A stretch of 41,208 nt of DNA from CAYLNK01 sp964384675 (GTDB lineage Bacteria > Acidobacteriota > Thermoanaerobaculia > UBA5066), in assembly GCA_964384675.1 (NCBI GenBank), contig CAYLNK010000016.1:1-41208 (forward strand), written 5' to 3'. This document shows positions 1-7,058 of this stretch, piece by piece. The first letter of the stretch is position 1. Every line of letters begins with the position of its first letter. Below the pieces are notes generated by a model. The model did no database searches, was not told the DNA's origin, and saw nothing but the letters and a program-made list of their open reading frames with translations. A program made the position numbers and the translations under genes.

Positions 1-478
1 CGGGCGTCACGGGGGCGGGTACGGGCGGGGCAGGGGCCGGCGCCGCCGCCGCGACCTCGACGGTGCGGGGCTCCTCGACGGCAGACGGTGTCGGCTTCTC
101 GACGGCGACGGGCGCCTCGAGCACGGCGACCGCGGTCCCCGTCTCCACGGCCGCCGTGTCCGGGGCGGCGGCTTCCTCGCCGCCCTCGGCCTCGGCCGGC
201 CGGTCGACGATCTTGATCCGCTTCAGCGCGGCGCGCTCGGTCTTCGCCTTCGCGGCGGCCACCGGCACGGCGACGGACGGGGTCTGGCGGACGATGAGGC
301 TCTTCGGCGCCGTGGTGCGTCCGGTGAGGATGGCCTGGGCAGTCGACGGGTCGAGGATCGAATCGACGGTCTTGACGTCGACCCCGATCCCCTGGAGCAG
401 GAAGAGGACTTCCTTCGGGGGCTTCGCCATCATCTTGGCGAGCTCGGAGACCGTGAACTTGGCGGACGTCGTCTTCAC
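1..478 (-). CDS. infB: Translation initiation factor IF-2, N-terminal part (partial)
   Basis: IF-2 is the GTPase that brings initiator tRNA to the 30S subunit. Only the first 159 codons are here; the gene runs off the left edge, so the GTPase domain is not visible. The start is GTG at 478, sharing bases with the nusA stop (GTGA), with GGAGAG about ten bases upstream. Residues 8-45 form the IF2_N helical module (VSELAKMMAKPPKEV, then LLQGIGVDV). After that comes the low-complexity Ala/Pro/Val/Glu linker typical of long IF-2 proteins. Its place after rimP and nusA is the classic operon order, and the 4-base overlap implies translational coupling to nusA. The identification rests on the IF2_N module plus synteny. 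Confidence 0.92.
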   Translation of the reverse strand, partial: MKTTSAKFTVSELAKMMAKPPKEVLFLLQGIGVDVKTVDSILDPSTAQAILTGRTTAPKSLIVRQTPSVAVPVAAAKAKTERAALKRIKIVDRPAEAEGGEEAAAPDTAAVETGTAVAVLEAPVAVEKPTPSAVEEPRTVEVAAAAPAPAPPVPAPVTP

Positions 479-2292
479 TTCTCGGGGCTCTCCGTCGCCG
501 GGGCGGCTGCGGCCTCGGCCTTTTCGTCTTCCTGGTCGGGCTGGACTTCGGGGGCGTCGTCGCTGGCAGCGGCCTCGTCGGGGACTTCGGTCTCGTCCGT
601 CTCGTCGCCGCCTTCGACGTCGTCCTCGGTCTGGAGCAGGTCTTCCGGCTCGGGCTCCGGCTCGGGCTCCTCGGATTCGGCGAACTCGCGGGCCAGATCG
701 ATGGTGTCCTCGAGGAGGTCGGGGTCCATCGTGACGCCGCTGAAGCCCTCTTCCTCGTCGGCGGCGTCCAGGAGGTCCCCGAGGGTGGCGATCCCGCCCG
801 CCTCGAGCGCGGCGACCGCGGTGGCGTCGAGCTCCGGGAGCTCCGAGAGCGCCATCGCGCGCCGCTGGGAGTTCAGGAGCATCCGCTGGAGGGCCTGCGC
901 GACCTCGGCCTTGACGGCCTGCTCGCTCTTGATCTCGATGCGGGCGCCGATCAGAGCCGCGGCGAGCCTCACGTTCTGGCCGCGCTTCCCGATCGCCAGC
1001 GAGAGCTGGTCCTCCTCGACGATGCACTCGAGCGTCGGGACCGGCTCGGCCTCGCTGCCGTCCTCGTTCATCTCGGGCGGCGCGCCCTCGTCCGGGGGCA
1101 TGGCCGAGACGCGGGTGATCTTGGCCGGTGAGAGCGCGTTCTGCGCGTACGTGATCAGGTCGTCGGAGAACTGGATGATGTCGATCCGCTCGCCGCGCAG
1201 CTCCCGCATGATCGCCTGCACGCGCGCGCCGCGCATGCCGACGCAGGCTCCCACGGGGTCGACGTCCCGTTCGCGCGACGAGACCGAGACCTTGGCCCGG
1301 TCCCCGGGCTGGCGGACGCAGCCCCGGATGAGGACGGTCCCGTCGTAGATCTCGGGGACCTCCATCTCCATGAGGCGCATCAGGAGCTCGGGAGCCGTGC
1401 GCGACAGGACGACCTGGGCGCCCTTGGGGTTCTTGTGGACGTCGACCAGGACGCCGCGGACGCGCTCACCCTGGGTGTACCGCTCGGCGCGGGACTGGTG
1501 CTCGCGCGGGATCACGGCTTCGGTGCGCCCGAGGTCGACGATCATGTCGCCCCGCTCGAAGCGCTTGACGGTGCCGGTGATCAGCTCGCCCACCTTGGGG
1601 AAGTACTCGTTGTAGATGTTGTCGCGCTCGGCCTCGCGGACCTTCTGGTAGAGAACCTGCTTGGCGCTCTGCGCGGCGATCCGTCCCAGCCCTTCGGTGG
1701 AGCGATAGAGGCGGATCTCGTCGTCCAGGCGGGCCTCGTCCGGCGCGATCGGCAGCTCGTCGGGGCCGGGATTCCGGAAGATCGCCCAGCTCTTGCCGGC
1801 CAGCTCGCCGGTGAGGAGCGCAGGCACCTCCTCCGGCAGCAGCTCGATCCAGGGGAGCCGGATCTCCTTGTCGGGGTCGATCGGCGCCGGTGCGGCGACG
1901 GGCGCGACGGAGGCTCCGAGCGGGACGTCGTCCGGGTCTATCGGACCGGCGGCGCCGGGCTCGACCTCGGGCTTGGTCTTCTGCTCGACGATCCGGTAGG
2001 GAGTCCAGGCGGTCAGCTCTCCCGACTTCGGGTCGAACCGGGCAGCCATCTCCCTGACCTTGTAGACCTTGCGGGCCGCGGTCGCGATCGCTTCCTCGAG
2101 GGCCGAGACGAGGCGGTCGCGGTCGATCTCCTTGTCACGGGAGGCCGCGAGCAGGGCGTCTCGGATCTCGTCGGCCTTCGTCGCGGGAGGAGCCTTGGCC
2201 GCCTTCGCAGCCTTCAGGGTCCGGGCGGTCTTCGTCTTCGGGCCCTTGGCGCCGTCCGCCCCGCTCTTGGTCGGGGTCTGGGTCGAACTCAT
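475..2292 (-). CDS. nusA: Transcription termination/antitermination factor NusA
   Basis: NusA binds RNA polymerase and nascent RNA and modulates pausing, termination and antitermination. Its 605 residues exceed the usual 400-500. Seen in order: a Lys/Ala-rich extension (1-40); the N-terminal polymerase-binding domain (about 41-232), with an insertion rich in Pro and acidic residues (about 105-190) before the conserved KQVLYQKVREAER; an S1 domain (about 235-300); KH1 with DPVGACVGMRGARVQ (345-359); KH2 with AIGKRGQNVRLA (433-444), preceded by an acidic insert (about 400-417); one helix-hairpin-helix region (about 483-535); and a very acidic tail (540-605). The ATG at 2292 overlaps the rimP stop (ATGA), so it is translationally coupled. 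It likely shares the rimP leader control. Confidence 0.97.
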   Translation of the reverse strand: MSSTQTPTKSGADGAKGPKTKTARTLKAAKAAKAPPATKADEIRDALLAASRDKEIDRDRLVSALEEAIATAARKVYKVREMAARFDPKSGELTAWTPYRIVEQKTKPEVEPGAAGPIDPDDVPLGASVAPVAAPAPIDPDKEIRLPWIELLPEEVPALLTGELAGKSWAIFRNPGPDELPIAPDEARLDDEIRLYRSTEGLGRIAAQSAKQVLYQKVREAERDNIYNEYFPKVGELITGTVKRFERGDMIVDLGRTEAVIPREHQSRAERYTQGERVRGVLVDVHKNPKGAQVVLSRTAPELLMRLMEMEVPEIYDGTVLIRGCVRQPGDRAKVSVSSRERDVDPVGACVGMRGARVQAIMRELRGERIDIIQFSDDLITYAQNALSPAKITRVSAMPPDEGAPPEMNEDGSEAEPVPTLECIVEEDQLSLAIGKRGQNVRLAAALIGARIEIKSEQAVKAEVAQALQRMLLNSQRRAMALSELPELDATAVAALEAGGIATLGDLLDAADEEEGFSGVTMDPDLLEDTIDLAREFAESEEPEPEPEPEDLLQTEDDVEGGDETDETEVPDEAAASDDAPEVQPDQEDEKAEAAAAPATESPEK

Positions 2293-2810
2293 CTGGTCGA
2301 TCTCTCCGTTTTTTCCCGCTGGTCCTCGCCCGGTGTCCCGAAGTCAGGAATCAACCGGGCGAGCTTCACGTCGCCGAAACGCACAGTGTAGCGGCGATCT
2401 CGATCCTCATCAAGGACGGTCACGGTCTCACCCTCTACCTTCTCGAGCGGGCCCTTCAGCCTCGACGTGCCTTCGATGGGCGTCGCGAGCTGCACGCGGA
2501 CACGCCTTCCCGTGAAGCGCGCGCAGTCGGCGGGGGTGTAGAGACGCCGGTCCAGGCCGGGAGAGGCCACCTCGAGGGCGTATGGGGTCTCGGGAACCCC
2601 TCGCTGGTCGAGGAGGTCCCCGACGAGCCCGCTCGCCCGGGCGCAGTCGTCGATGCTCACCCCGCCGGACACCCGCTCGATCGTCAGCTCGAGGAGGCCC
2701 CGCCGTTTGGCGGGCTTCCACTCGAGGTGGTACACCCCGAGCCCCACGGCGGCGAGCGTCGCGGTGATCTCGCGGGTGACCTCGTCCGGAAACGGCAACG
2801 GGTGGATCAA
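2289..2810 (-). CDS. rimP: Ribosome maturation factor RimP
   Basis: RimP assists 30S subunit maturation. The 173-residue length is usual for the family. The N-terminal alpha/beta domain has the family signature around residues 75-90 (YALEVASPGLDRRL). The C-terminal SH3-like part spans about 95-155 and a charged tail follows. The start is TTG at 2810 with GAGGA five bases upstream; no ATG fits the conserved N-terminus. Its stop overlaps the nusA ATG. It is the first gene of the rimP-nusA-infB operon. A strong intrinsic terminator lies only about 15 bases upstream of its start, inside the leader, so its expression probably depends on readthrough or antitermination. Confidence 0.95.
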   Translation of the reverse strand: MIHPLPFPDEVTREITATLAAVGLGVYHLEWKPAKRRGLLELTIERVSGGVSIDDCARASGLVGDLLDQRGVPETPYALEVASPGLDRRLYTPADCARFTGRRVRVQLATPIEGTSRLKGPLEKVEGETVTVLDEDRDRRYTVRFGDVKLARLIPDFGTPGEDQREKTERSTR

Positions 2811-2825
2811 ACGGGTCCTCGGGGC

Positions 2826-2853
2826 AAAAAAAAGGTGGACCGAAGTCCACCTT
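2826..2853 (-). terminator. Intrinsic terminator in the rimP-nusA-infB leader (candidate attenuator)
   Basis: On the minus strand, AAGGTGGAC-TTCG-GTCCACCTT is a perfect 9-bp stem with a UUCG tetraloop, followed by a run of eight T. It lies downstream of the candidate operon promoter and only about 15 bases before the rimP start. No minus-strand gene lies close upstream that it would need to end, since the neighbour is a plus-strand gene. It is therefore best read as an attenuator of this operon. Confidence 0.85.
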
Positions 2854-2880
2854 CAAGGTCGGTCAAAGGCAGCCGTGCGG

Positions 2881-2910
2881 TATATATCATCCGGGCCGAC
2901 GCCCCGACAA
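2881..2910 (-). promoter_or_regulatory. Candidate sigma-70 promoter of rimP-nusA-infB
   Basis: The minus strand shows TTGTCG (2910-2905), 18 bases, then TATATA (2886-2881). The AT-rich -10 box stands out sharply in this GC-rich sequence. The predicted RNA start near 2874 gives a leader of about 64 bases that contains the terminator at 2853-2826. Confidence 0.6.
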
Positions 2911-3047
2911 GCGCGCAGGCTGAGGATGGCGTGGGCGGCCGGGTGTCGTTTCCTGCCGCCCGGCGTCCCACCTCCTGGCACGAACTTCCCATAACCTGGC
3001 GCGGGGCGCGCCAAGGCGTCCTCGCCCGGGATCGTAAGGAGACCTCG

Positions 3048-4163
3048 ATCAGCAAGCTGTCCGTCGTCCGGCTCAACGACGAGGAGAACCTCGGCGAGCC
3101 GCTGCGGCCCTGGCCGCCCCCGGGCGGCCTGCCGCCGGGCGAGGATCCGTTCGCGCGGGTCGTCGAGGAAGAGGTCCAGGAGCCGCACTTCCTGGTGGAA
3201 GAGCCGAAGCGCCCCGCCCGGGAGAGCTGGGTCACACCGGAGCGTGCCGTCGCGGCGTCCATCGTCGTGCATCTGCTGCTCGCCACGATCGCCCTCTTCC
3301 TCCCCTGGGAGCGATGGGAGCGTGACCTGCCCGAGTCCGAGCGACCCGATCCGCTGGGCCTGGTGAAGCTCCTTTCGGCTCCGCCGCCCCAGCCGAGGAT
3401 CCCGATCGAGTTCTTCCCGGCGCCCGGACAGGCCGTCAAGGAGGTCCCGAAGAAGCCGGTCCTGCCGTCCGACGCGAACCGGGTCGCCCATGGCGGGGAC
3501 CCGAAGCTGCCGAAGGCCGAGACTCCGAATTCGCAGGCGACGCGCGGGATCCAGGACACTGCGGAGGGAGCGCGCCGCCCCCGCAAGGACCCGAACCAGT
3601 GGGCCAAGGAGATGCGTGAGGTCGTCGCGACCACGCCCCTCGAGGACCTCCGCAAGGCGGGACTGCTGCAGGACCAGTCGCCTCCCCGGCTGCAGGGGAT
3701 CCCGAGGGGGGCGCTCACGGACCTGACCGCCGACCGGGTGAGCCAGGCCCGGAAGAGCGCGGCCGCCTCGGACGGCGGGGGGGAGGATGGGGCTGGCTAC
3801 GAGCGCGAGGGGGGCTTCGTCGACTCCGGCCCGCTCTCGTTCGACACGGCGGGCTACGACTGGGGGGCCTACGCCGCCGAGATGATCCGGAAGATCAAGC
3901 GGAACTGGGACGTCCCCGGCCTCGCCCACTACGGGATCAAGGGAAAGCTGACGGTCCGGTTCTTCATCCTGAAGGACGGGCGGGTCGAGGGCGCGAGGAT
4001 CCTGGCGGCCTCGGGGACGCCGCCCTACGACAACGCCGCGTTCCAGGCCATCGTGAGGTCCAGCCCGTTCCGGCCGCTCCCGGACGACCTCGGGCACGAC
4101 CGCGAAGGTGTCACCATCACGTTCTTCTACAACATCCGTCCGGAAGAGATGGGCGGAAGGTAG
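3048..4163 (+). CDS. TonB-like energy transducer protein
   Basis: This is a single-span inner-membrane protein with a periplasmic TonB/TolA-type C-terminal domain, probably coupling inner-membrane energy to an outer-membrane partner. Counted from 3048 (371 residues): a cytoplasmic N-terminus of about 65 residues, one membrane helix (about 68-86, VVHLLLATIALFLPW), a Pro/charged linker, and the C-terminal domain (about 285-365; YAAEMIRKIKRNW, then GKLTVRFFILKDGRVEGA and PYDNAAFQAI). No exbB/exbD is in the window. The start is uncertain. A good AAGGAG at 3036-3041 points to ATC at 3048, which would be a non-canonical start. The nearest upstream GTG (2943) has no ribosome-binding site and would add 35 unconvincing residues. 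The frame stays open further upstream only because of GC-rich sequence. Confidence 0.85.
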   Translation: MSKLSVVRLNDEENLGEPLRPWPPPGGLPPGEDPFARVVEEEVQEPHFLVEEPKRPARESWVTPERAVAASIVVHLLLATIALFLPWERWERDLPESERPDPLGLVKLLSAPPPQPRIPIEFFPAPGQAVKEVPKKPVLPSDANRVAHGGDPKLPKAETPNSQATRGIQDTAEGARRPRKDPNQWAKEMREVVATTPLEDLRKAGLLQDQSPPRLQGIPRGALTDLTADRVSQARKSAAASDGGGEDGAGYEREGGFVDSGPLSFDTAGYDWGAYAAEMIRKIKRNWDVPGLAHYGIKGKLTVRFFILKDGRVEGARILAASGTPPYDNAAFQAIVRSSPFRPLPDDLGHDREGVTITFFYNIRPEEMGGR

Positions 4164-4202
4164 CCGGCCGGCGGGCGCGTCCTCCGGGGCGTCGCTCTGG
4201 CA

Positions 4203-4219
4203 CTGGCGCGGACGTTGCT
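4203..4219 (+). promoter_or_regulatory. Candidate sigma-54 promoter of the DegP-type protease gene
   Basis: CTGGCGCG-GACG-TTGCT matches the sigma-54 consensus TGGCACG-N4-TTGCW at all but one position. The GG (4205-4206) and GC (4217-4218) lie exactly 12 bases apart. Transcription would start near 4230, leaving about 18 bases of leader with AAGGAA before the ATG at 4248. A TATGAT at 4232-4237 could be an additional -10 box. A sigma-54 activator is encoded at 33034-34407. Confidence 0.6.
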
Positions 4220-4247
4220 GTCACGCACCGCTATGATGAAGGAAGCC

Positions 4248-5780
4248 ATGCAGACCAAGACCAAGGTGATCTCGCTCGCGGCCCTGCTCGTCGGGGCCAC
4301 CGTCTTCGGGATGATCCTCGCCGGGAGCCTCGACCTCTCCCGCCGCGCCTCGGCCGACCGGGAGCCGGCCGCGACCGCCGCCCCCGCCGGCTCGTCCGCC
4401 CGACCCCAGCCGTCGCTCGTGCTCCCCTCGTTCGCCGAGATCGCCGAGCAGGTGATGCCGGCGATCGTCTCGGTCACCTCCACGGACATCGTCAAGGCGG
4501 ACAAGGGCGGCAAGAAGCCCTTCCACAACTTCGGCGGCGACGGGCAGTCGCCCTTCGACTACTTCTTCGGGCCCGACCGGCGCGGAGATGGTGAGGAGGA
4601 GGACCGCAAGGAGCAGTCCGGCGGCACCGGCTTCATCATCGAGGCGGACGGCTACGTCCTGACCAACAACCACGTCATCGACGGGGCCGACAAGGTCGAG
4701 GTGAAGGTCGGCGACCAGGACGACTTCACGGCGAAGATCATCGGCCGTGACCCGGCCACGGACCTGGCCCTCCTGAAGATCGAGTCGAAGGAGCCGTTCC
4801 CGACCGTGCGTCTCGGCAACTCGGACCGGATCCGCGTCGGTGAGTGGGTGATGGCGATCGGCGACCCGCTCCAGTTCGAGAAGACCGTCACGGTCGGCGT
4901 CATCTCTGGCAAGGGTCGGTACGCGGGCCTTTCCCGCGCCACCTCGGCGTTCGAGAACCTCCTCCAGACGGACGCCGCCATCAACTTCGGAAACTCGGGC
5001 GGACCTTTGGTCAACGTCTCCGGCGAGGTGATCGGCATCAACACGGCGATCTCCCGCTTCGCCCAGAACATCGGCTTCGCCGTCCCGATCAACGTCGCCA
5101 AACGTCTCCTCCCGCAGCTGAAGCAGGGGAAGGTCGTCCGCGGCTTCCTCGGGATCAACATCACGTCGGTCGACAAGAAGACCGCCGAGGCGTACGGGCT
5201 GAAGAGCCCGAACGGCGCGCTGGTCCAGTCCGTCGAGAAGGGGAAGCCCGCCGACAAGGCCGGGCTCAAGCACGAGGACATCATCCTCAAGGTCGACGAC
5301 CAGGTCGTGAAGACGAACCGGGACCTCATCGACTACGTGGCGAGCCGCGTGCCGGGCTCGAAGGTGACGATCACCTACGTCCGCGACGGCAAGGAGAGGA
5401 CGGCCACCGCGACCCTGGAGACGCGCAACGAGTCCGAGGAGAAGGCCGAGTCCGCCGAGCCGTCGGAGAAGTCCCCGCACGAGGAGAAGATCGGGATCCG
5501 GATGGCCGAGCTGACGCCGTCGGCTCGGCGGAGCTACCGGATCGCCAAGGAGGTGGACAAGGGCGTCGTGATCACGCACGTCAAGCCCGTCTCGCCCTCC
5601 GCGGACGCGGGCCTCGCCGAGGGCGACGTCATCCTCGAGGTGAACGGGGTCGAGGTGAAGAGCGAGGACGACTACGACCGGGAGATGCAGAAGGTCAAGG
5701 GGAAGTACGTCCGCTTCTACGTCTTCCGCTCCGTCCCCCGCCCGCAGTCCTTCATCGCGGCGGTCGCGCTCGAGGAGTAG
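4248..5780 (+). CDS. degP: DegP/HtrA-family serine protease with two PDZ domains
   Basis: This is a periplasmic, trypsin-like, ATP-independent protease/chaperone of envelope quality control. It has 510 residues from the ATG at 4248, which has AAGGAA just upstream. Seen: an N-terminal signal peptide or anchor (about 7-26); an Ala/Pro linker; a protease domain (about 60-290) with the full triad His142 (TNNHVID), Asp172 (TDLALLKI) and Ser250 (NFGNSGGP); PDZ1 (about 298-395); a charged linker; and PDZ2 (about 420-505). The usual GNPFGL segment reads GDPLQF here. The two-PDZ layout and length fit DegP/DegQ/MucD. A sigma-54 promoter lies upstream and a strong terminator downstream, so it is probably monocistronic and follows the TonB-like gene by 84 bases. 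Confidence 0.95.
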   Translation: MQTKTKVISLAALLVGATVFGMILAGSLDLSRRASADREPAATAAPAGSSARPQPSLVLPSFAEIAEQVMPAIVSVTSTDIVKADKGGKKPFHNFGGDGQSPFDYFFGPDRRGDGEEEDRKEQSGGTGFIIEADGYVLTNNHVIDGADKVEVKVGDQDDFTAKIIGRDPATDLALLKIESKEPFPTVRLGNSDRIRVGEWVMAIGDPLQFEKTVTVGVISGKGRYAGLSRATSAFENLLQTDAAINFGNSGGPLVNVSGEVIGINTAISRFAQNIGFAVPINVAKRLLPQLKQGKVVRGFLGINITSVDKKTAEAYGLKSPNGALVQSVEKGKPADKAGLKHEDIILKVDDQVVKTNRDLIDYVASRVPGSKVTITYVRDGKERTATATLETRNESEEKAESAEPSEKSPHEEKIGIRMAELTPSARRSYRIAKEVDKGVVITHVKPVSPSADAGLAEGDVILEVNGVEVKSEDDYDREMQKVKGKYVRFYVFRSVPRPQSFIAAVALEE

Positions 5781-5805
5781 GTCACCGCGCCTTCTCCGGA
5801 TCGCC

Positions 5806-5835
5806 AGGAGGCGCCCGTCCGGGCGCCTCCTTTTT
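5806..5835 (+). terminator. Rho-independent terminator after the DegP-type gene
   Basis: AGGAGGCGCCC-GTCC-GGGCGCCTCCT is a perfect 11-bp stem with a 4-base loop, followed by TTTT. It lies 26 bases after the protease stop codon. Confidence 0.92.
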
Positions 5836-5874
5836 CGTTCGAGGCGGGCCGAGACTCGTCGAGAAGCGGTCTCA

Positions 5875-5903
5875 TTGACAGGCCCGGGGGGGCTGAAGAC
5901 AAT
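5875..5903 (+). promoter_or_regulatory. Sigma-70 promoter of the outer-membrane barrel gene
   Basis: TTGACA (5875-5880, full consensus), 17 bases, then GACAAT (5898-5903). The predicted start near 5910 leaves a short leader with AAAGGAG (5919-5925) six bases before the TTG at 5932. This fixes the translation start upstream of the in-frame TGA. Confidence 0.82.
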
Positions 5904-5931
5904 CTCCCCGCTCGATCGAAAGGAGATCAGT

Positions 5932-7014
5932 TTGACGAAGCTCCAGTTTCGCCTGGCGTTCCTCGCGCTCCTGACCGCCAGCCTCTTCACCATCCGCCAC
6001 GGCTACGCCCAGGGGTGAGTGGCGGCACGGATGAGCACGCCCGGGCTTGGCGTGCAAGGCAGCCCGTTCCTGGTGAAGGGGGAGTGGCAGGCGTCCCTCG
6101 GCTGGCGGTACCAGAAGTCCGACGAGCACTTCGTCGGGGATGACTTCCAGGAAGAGCGCACCGAGGAGGGGAGCGAGGTCGTCAACCGGGTCCACCTCGC
6201 GGACGTGACCGTCCGGCACGCCGTGAGCGACCGGGTGGAGCTCAGCGTCGGTGTCCCGTACCTCATGGCGACGCGCTCCTCGACGATCCGCAACGCGAGC
6301 CGCGTCATCCTCGGGCGCTACACCACCCAGGCGCGCGGCATCGGGGACATCACCGTCACCGCGCGGCGCTGGATGCTGGACCCGTCGACGTGCAAGGACT
6401 TCAACTTCACGGTCGGCCTGGGCCTCAAGCTCCCGACGGGACAGGACAACGCCACGGACACGTTCCAGATCTTCCAGAACGGGGCCGTGACGACCGCGGT
6501 CCGCACCGTCGACCAGTCGATCCAGCCCGGTGACGGCGGCTTCGGCTTCGTCCTGGACGTGGCGGGCTTCAAGCGGTTCGCGAGGAACCGCGTCGCGGTG
6601 TACGCCGCCGCCGCGTACCTCTTCAACCCCGAGACGACGAACGGCGTGCCGACCTACCGCGGCCGGGCGTCCGAGGCCGAGATGTCGGTCGCGGACCAGT
6701 ACCTCGTGCGTCTCGGCGTCAGCGCCGCGGTCCCGTGGGTGGACGGCCTCTCGGTCGGCCTCGGCGGCCGCTGGGAGGGCGTGCCGCCCGACGACGCGTT
6801 CGGCTCGAGCGTCGGGTTCCGCCGTCCCGGCTACTCGATCGGGATCGACCCGTCGATCTCGTACGGCTGGTCCGGGAGCAGCGTCTTCGCGTCGGTGCCG
6901 TTCGCGCTCTACCGCAACCGCCTGGTCAGCGTTCCCGACCGGGCCGACAACGCCCACGGCGACGCCGCCTTCGCGCCCTGGGTGCTCTTCGTGGGGTACT
7001 CGCACCGCTTCTGA
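5932..7014 (+). CDS. Outer-membrane beta-barrel protein with an in-frame TGA at codon 29 (candidate selenoprotein)
   Basis: The gene starts at TTG 5932, with AAAGGAG and a strong promoter upstream. Codons 1-28 encode a typical signal peptide (basic start, hydrophobic core LAFLALLTASLF, then YAQG). Codon 29 is TGA (6016-6018), after which the same frame continues for 331 codons. The rest looks like an outer-membrane barrel: alternating hydrophobic strands, many Gly and aromatic residues, and a terminal Phe (YSHRF). Local patterns include SIQPGDGGFGF and SVGFRRPGYSIGIDPS. I do not know its ligand. A GTG directly after the TGA could reinitiate, but the product would lack a signal peptide, which makes no sense for a barrel. 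Options are selenocysteine or other readthrough (a SECIS-like hairpin follows), a nonsense mutation, or an assembly error. No selenium genes are in the window. Confidence 0.75.
6035..6055 (+). promoter_or_regulatory. SECIS-like hairpin downstream of the in-frame TGA
   Basis: GCACGCC-CGGGCTT-GGCGTGC is a perfect 7-bp stem with a 7-base loop. The loop begins 23 bases after the TGA and its second base is G. Both fit the general bacterial SECIS model (apical loop 16-37 bases from the UGA, a G in the first two loop positions). Hairpins arise easily at this GC content, so this is suggestive only. Confidence 0.45.
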
Positions 7015-7058
7015 CGGTCGACGGGGGGATCGACCACGGTCCCCCCCTTCCTCCGTCA
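7012..7058. terminator. Possible bidirectional hairpin between convergent genes
   Basis: GGGGGGA (7023-7029) pairs with TCCCCCC (7040-7046). An overlapping alternative pairs GGTCGA (7016-7021) with TCGACC (7030-7035). It sits between the stops of the barrel gene and mqnE. There is no T-run, so termination is inferred from position. Confidence 0.4.

Noticed and set aside
2976..2991. Sigma-54 promoter for the TonB-like gene
   Set aside because: The -24 half is perfect (TGGCACG) but the -12 half reads TCCCA, lacking the essential GC. Kept only as a remark.
2811..3047. tRNA gene in front of rimP, as in the metY-rimP order of enterobacteria
   Set aside because: No cloverleaf, CCA or T-loop sequence (GGTTCGA type) was found in this gap.
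4232..4237. TATGAT as a leaderless -10 box for the protease gene
   Set aside because: The gap to the ATG is 10 bases, an AAGGAA ribosome-binding site is present and the sigma-54 match is better. A secondary promoter is still possible.
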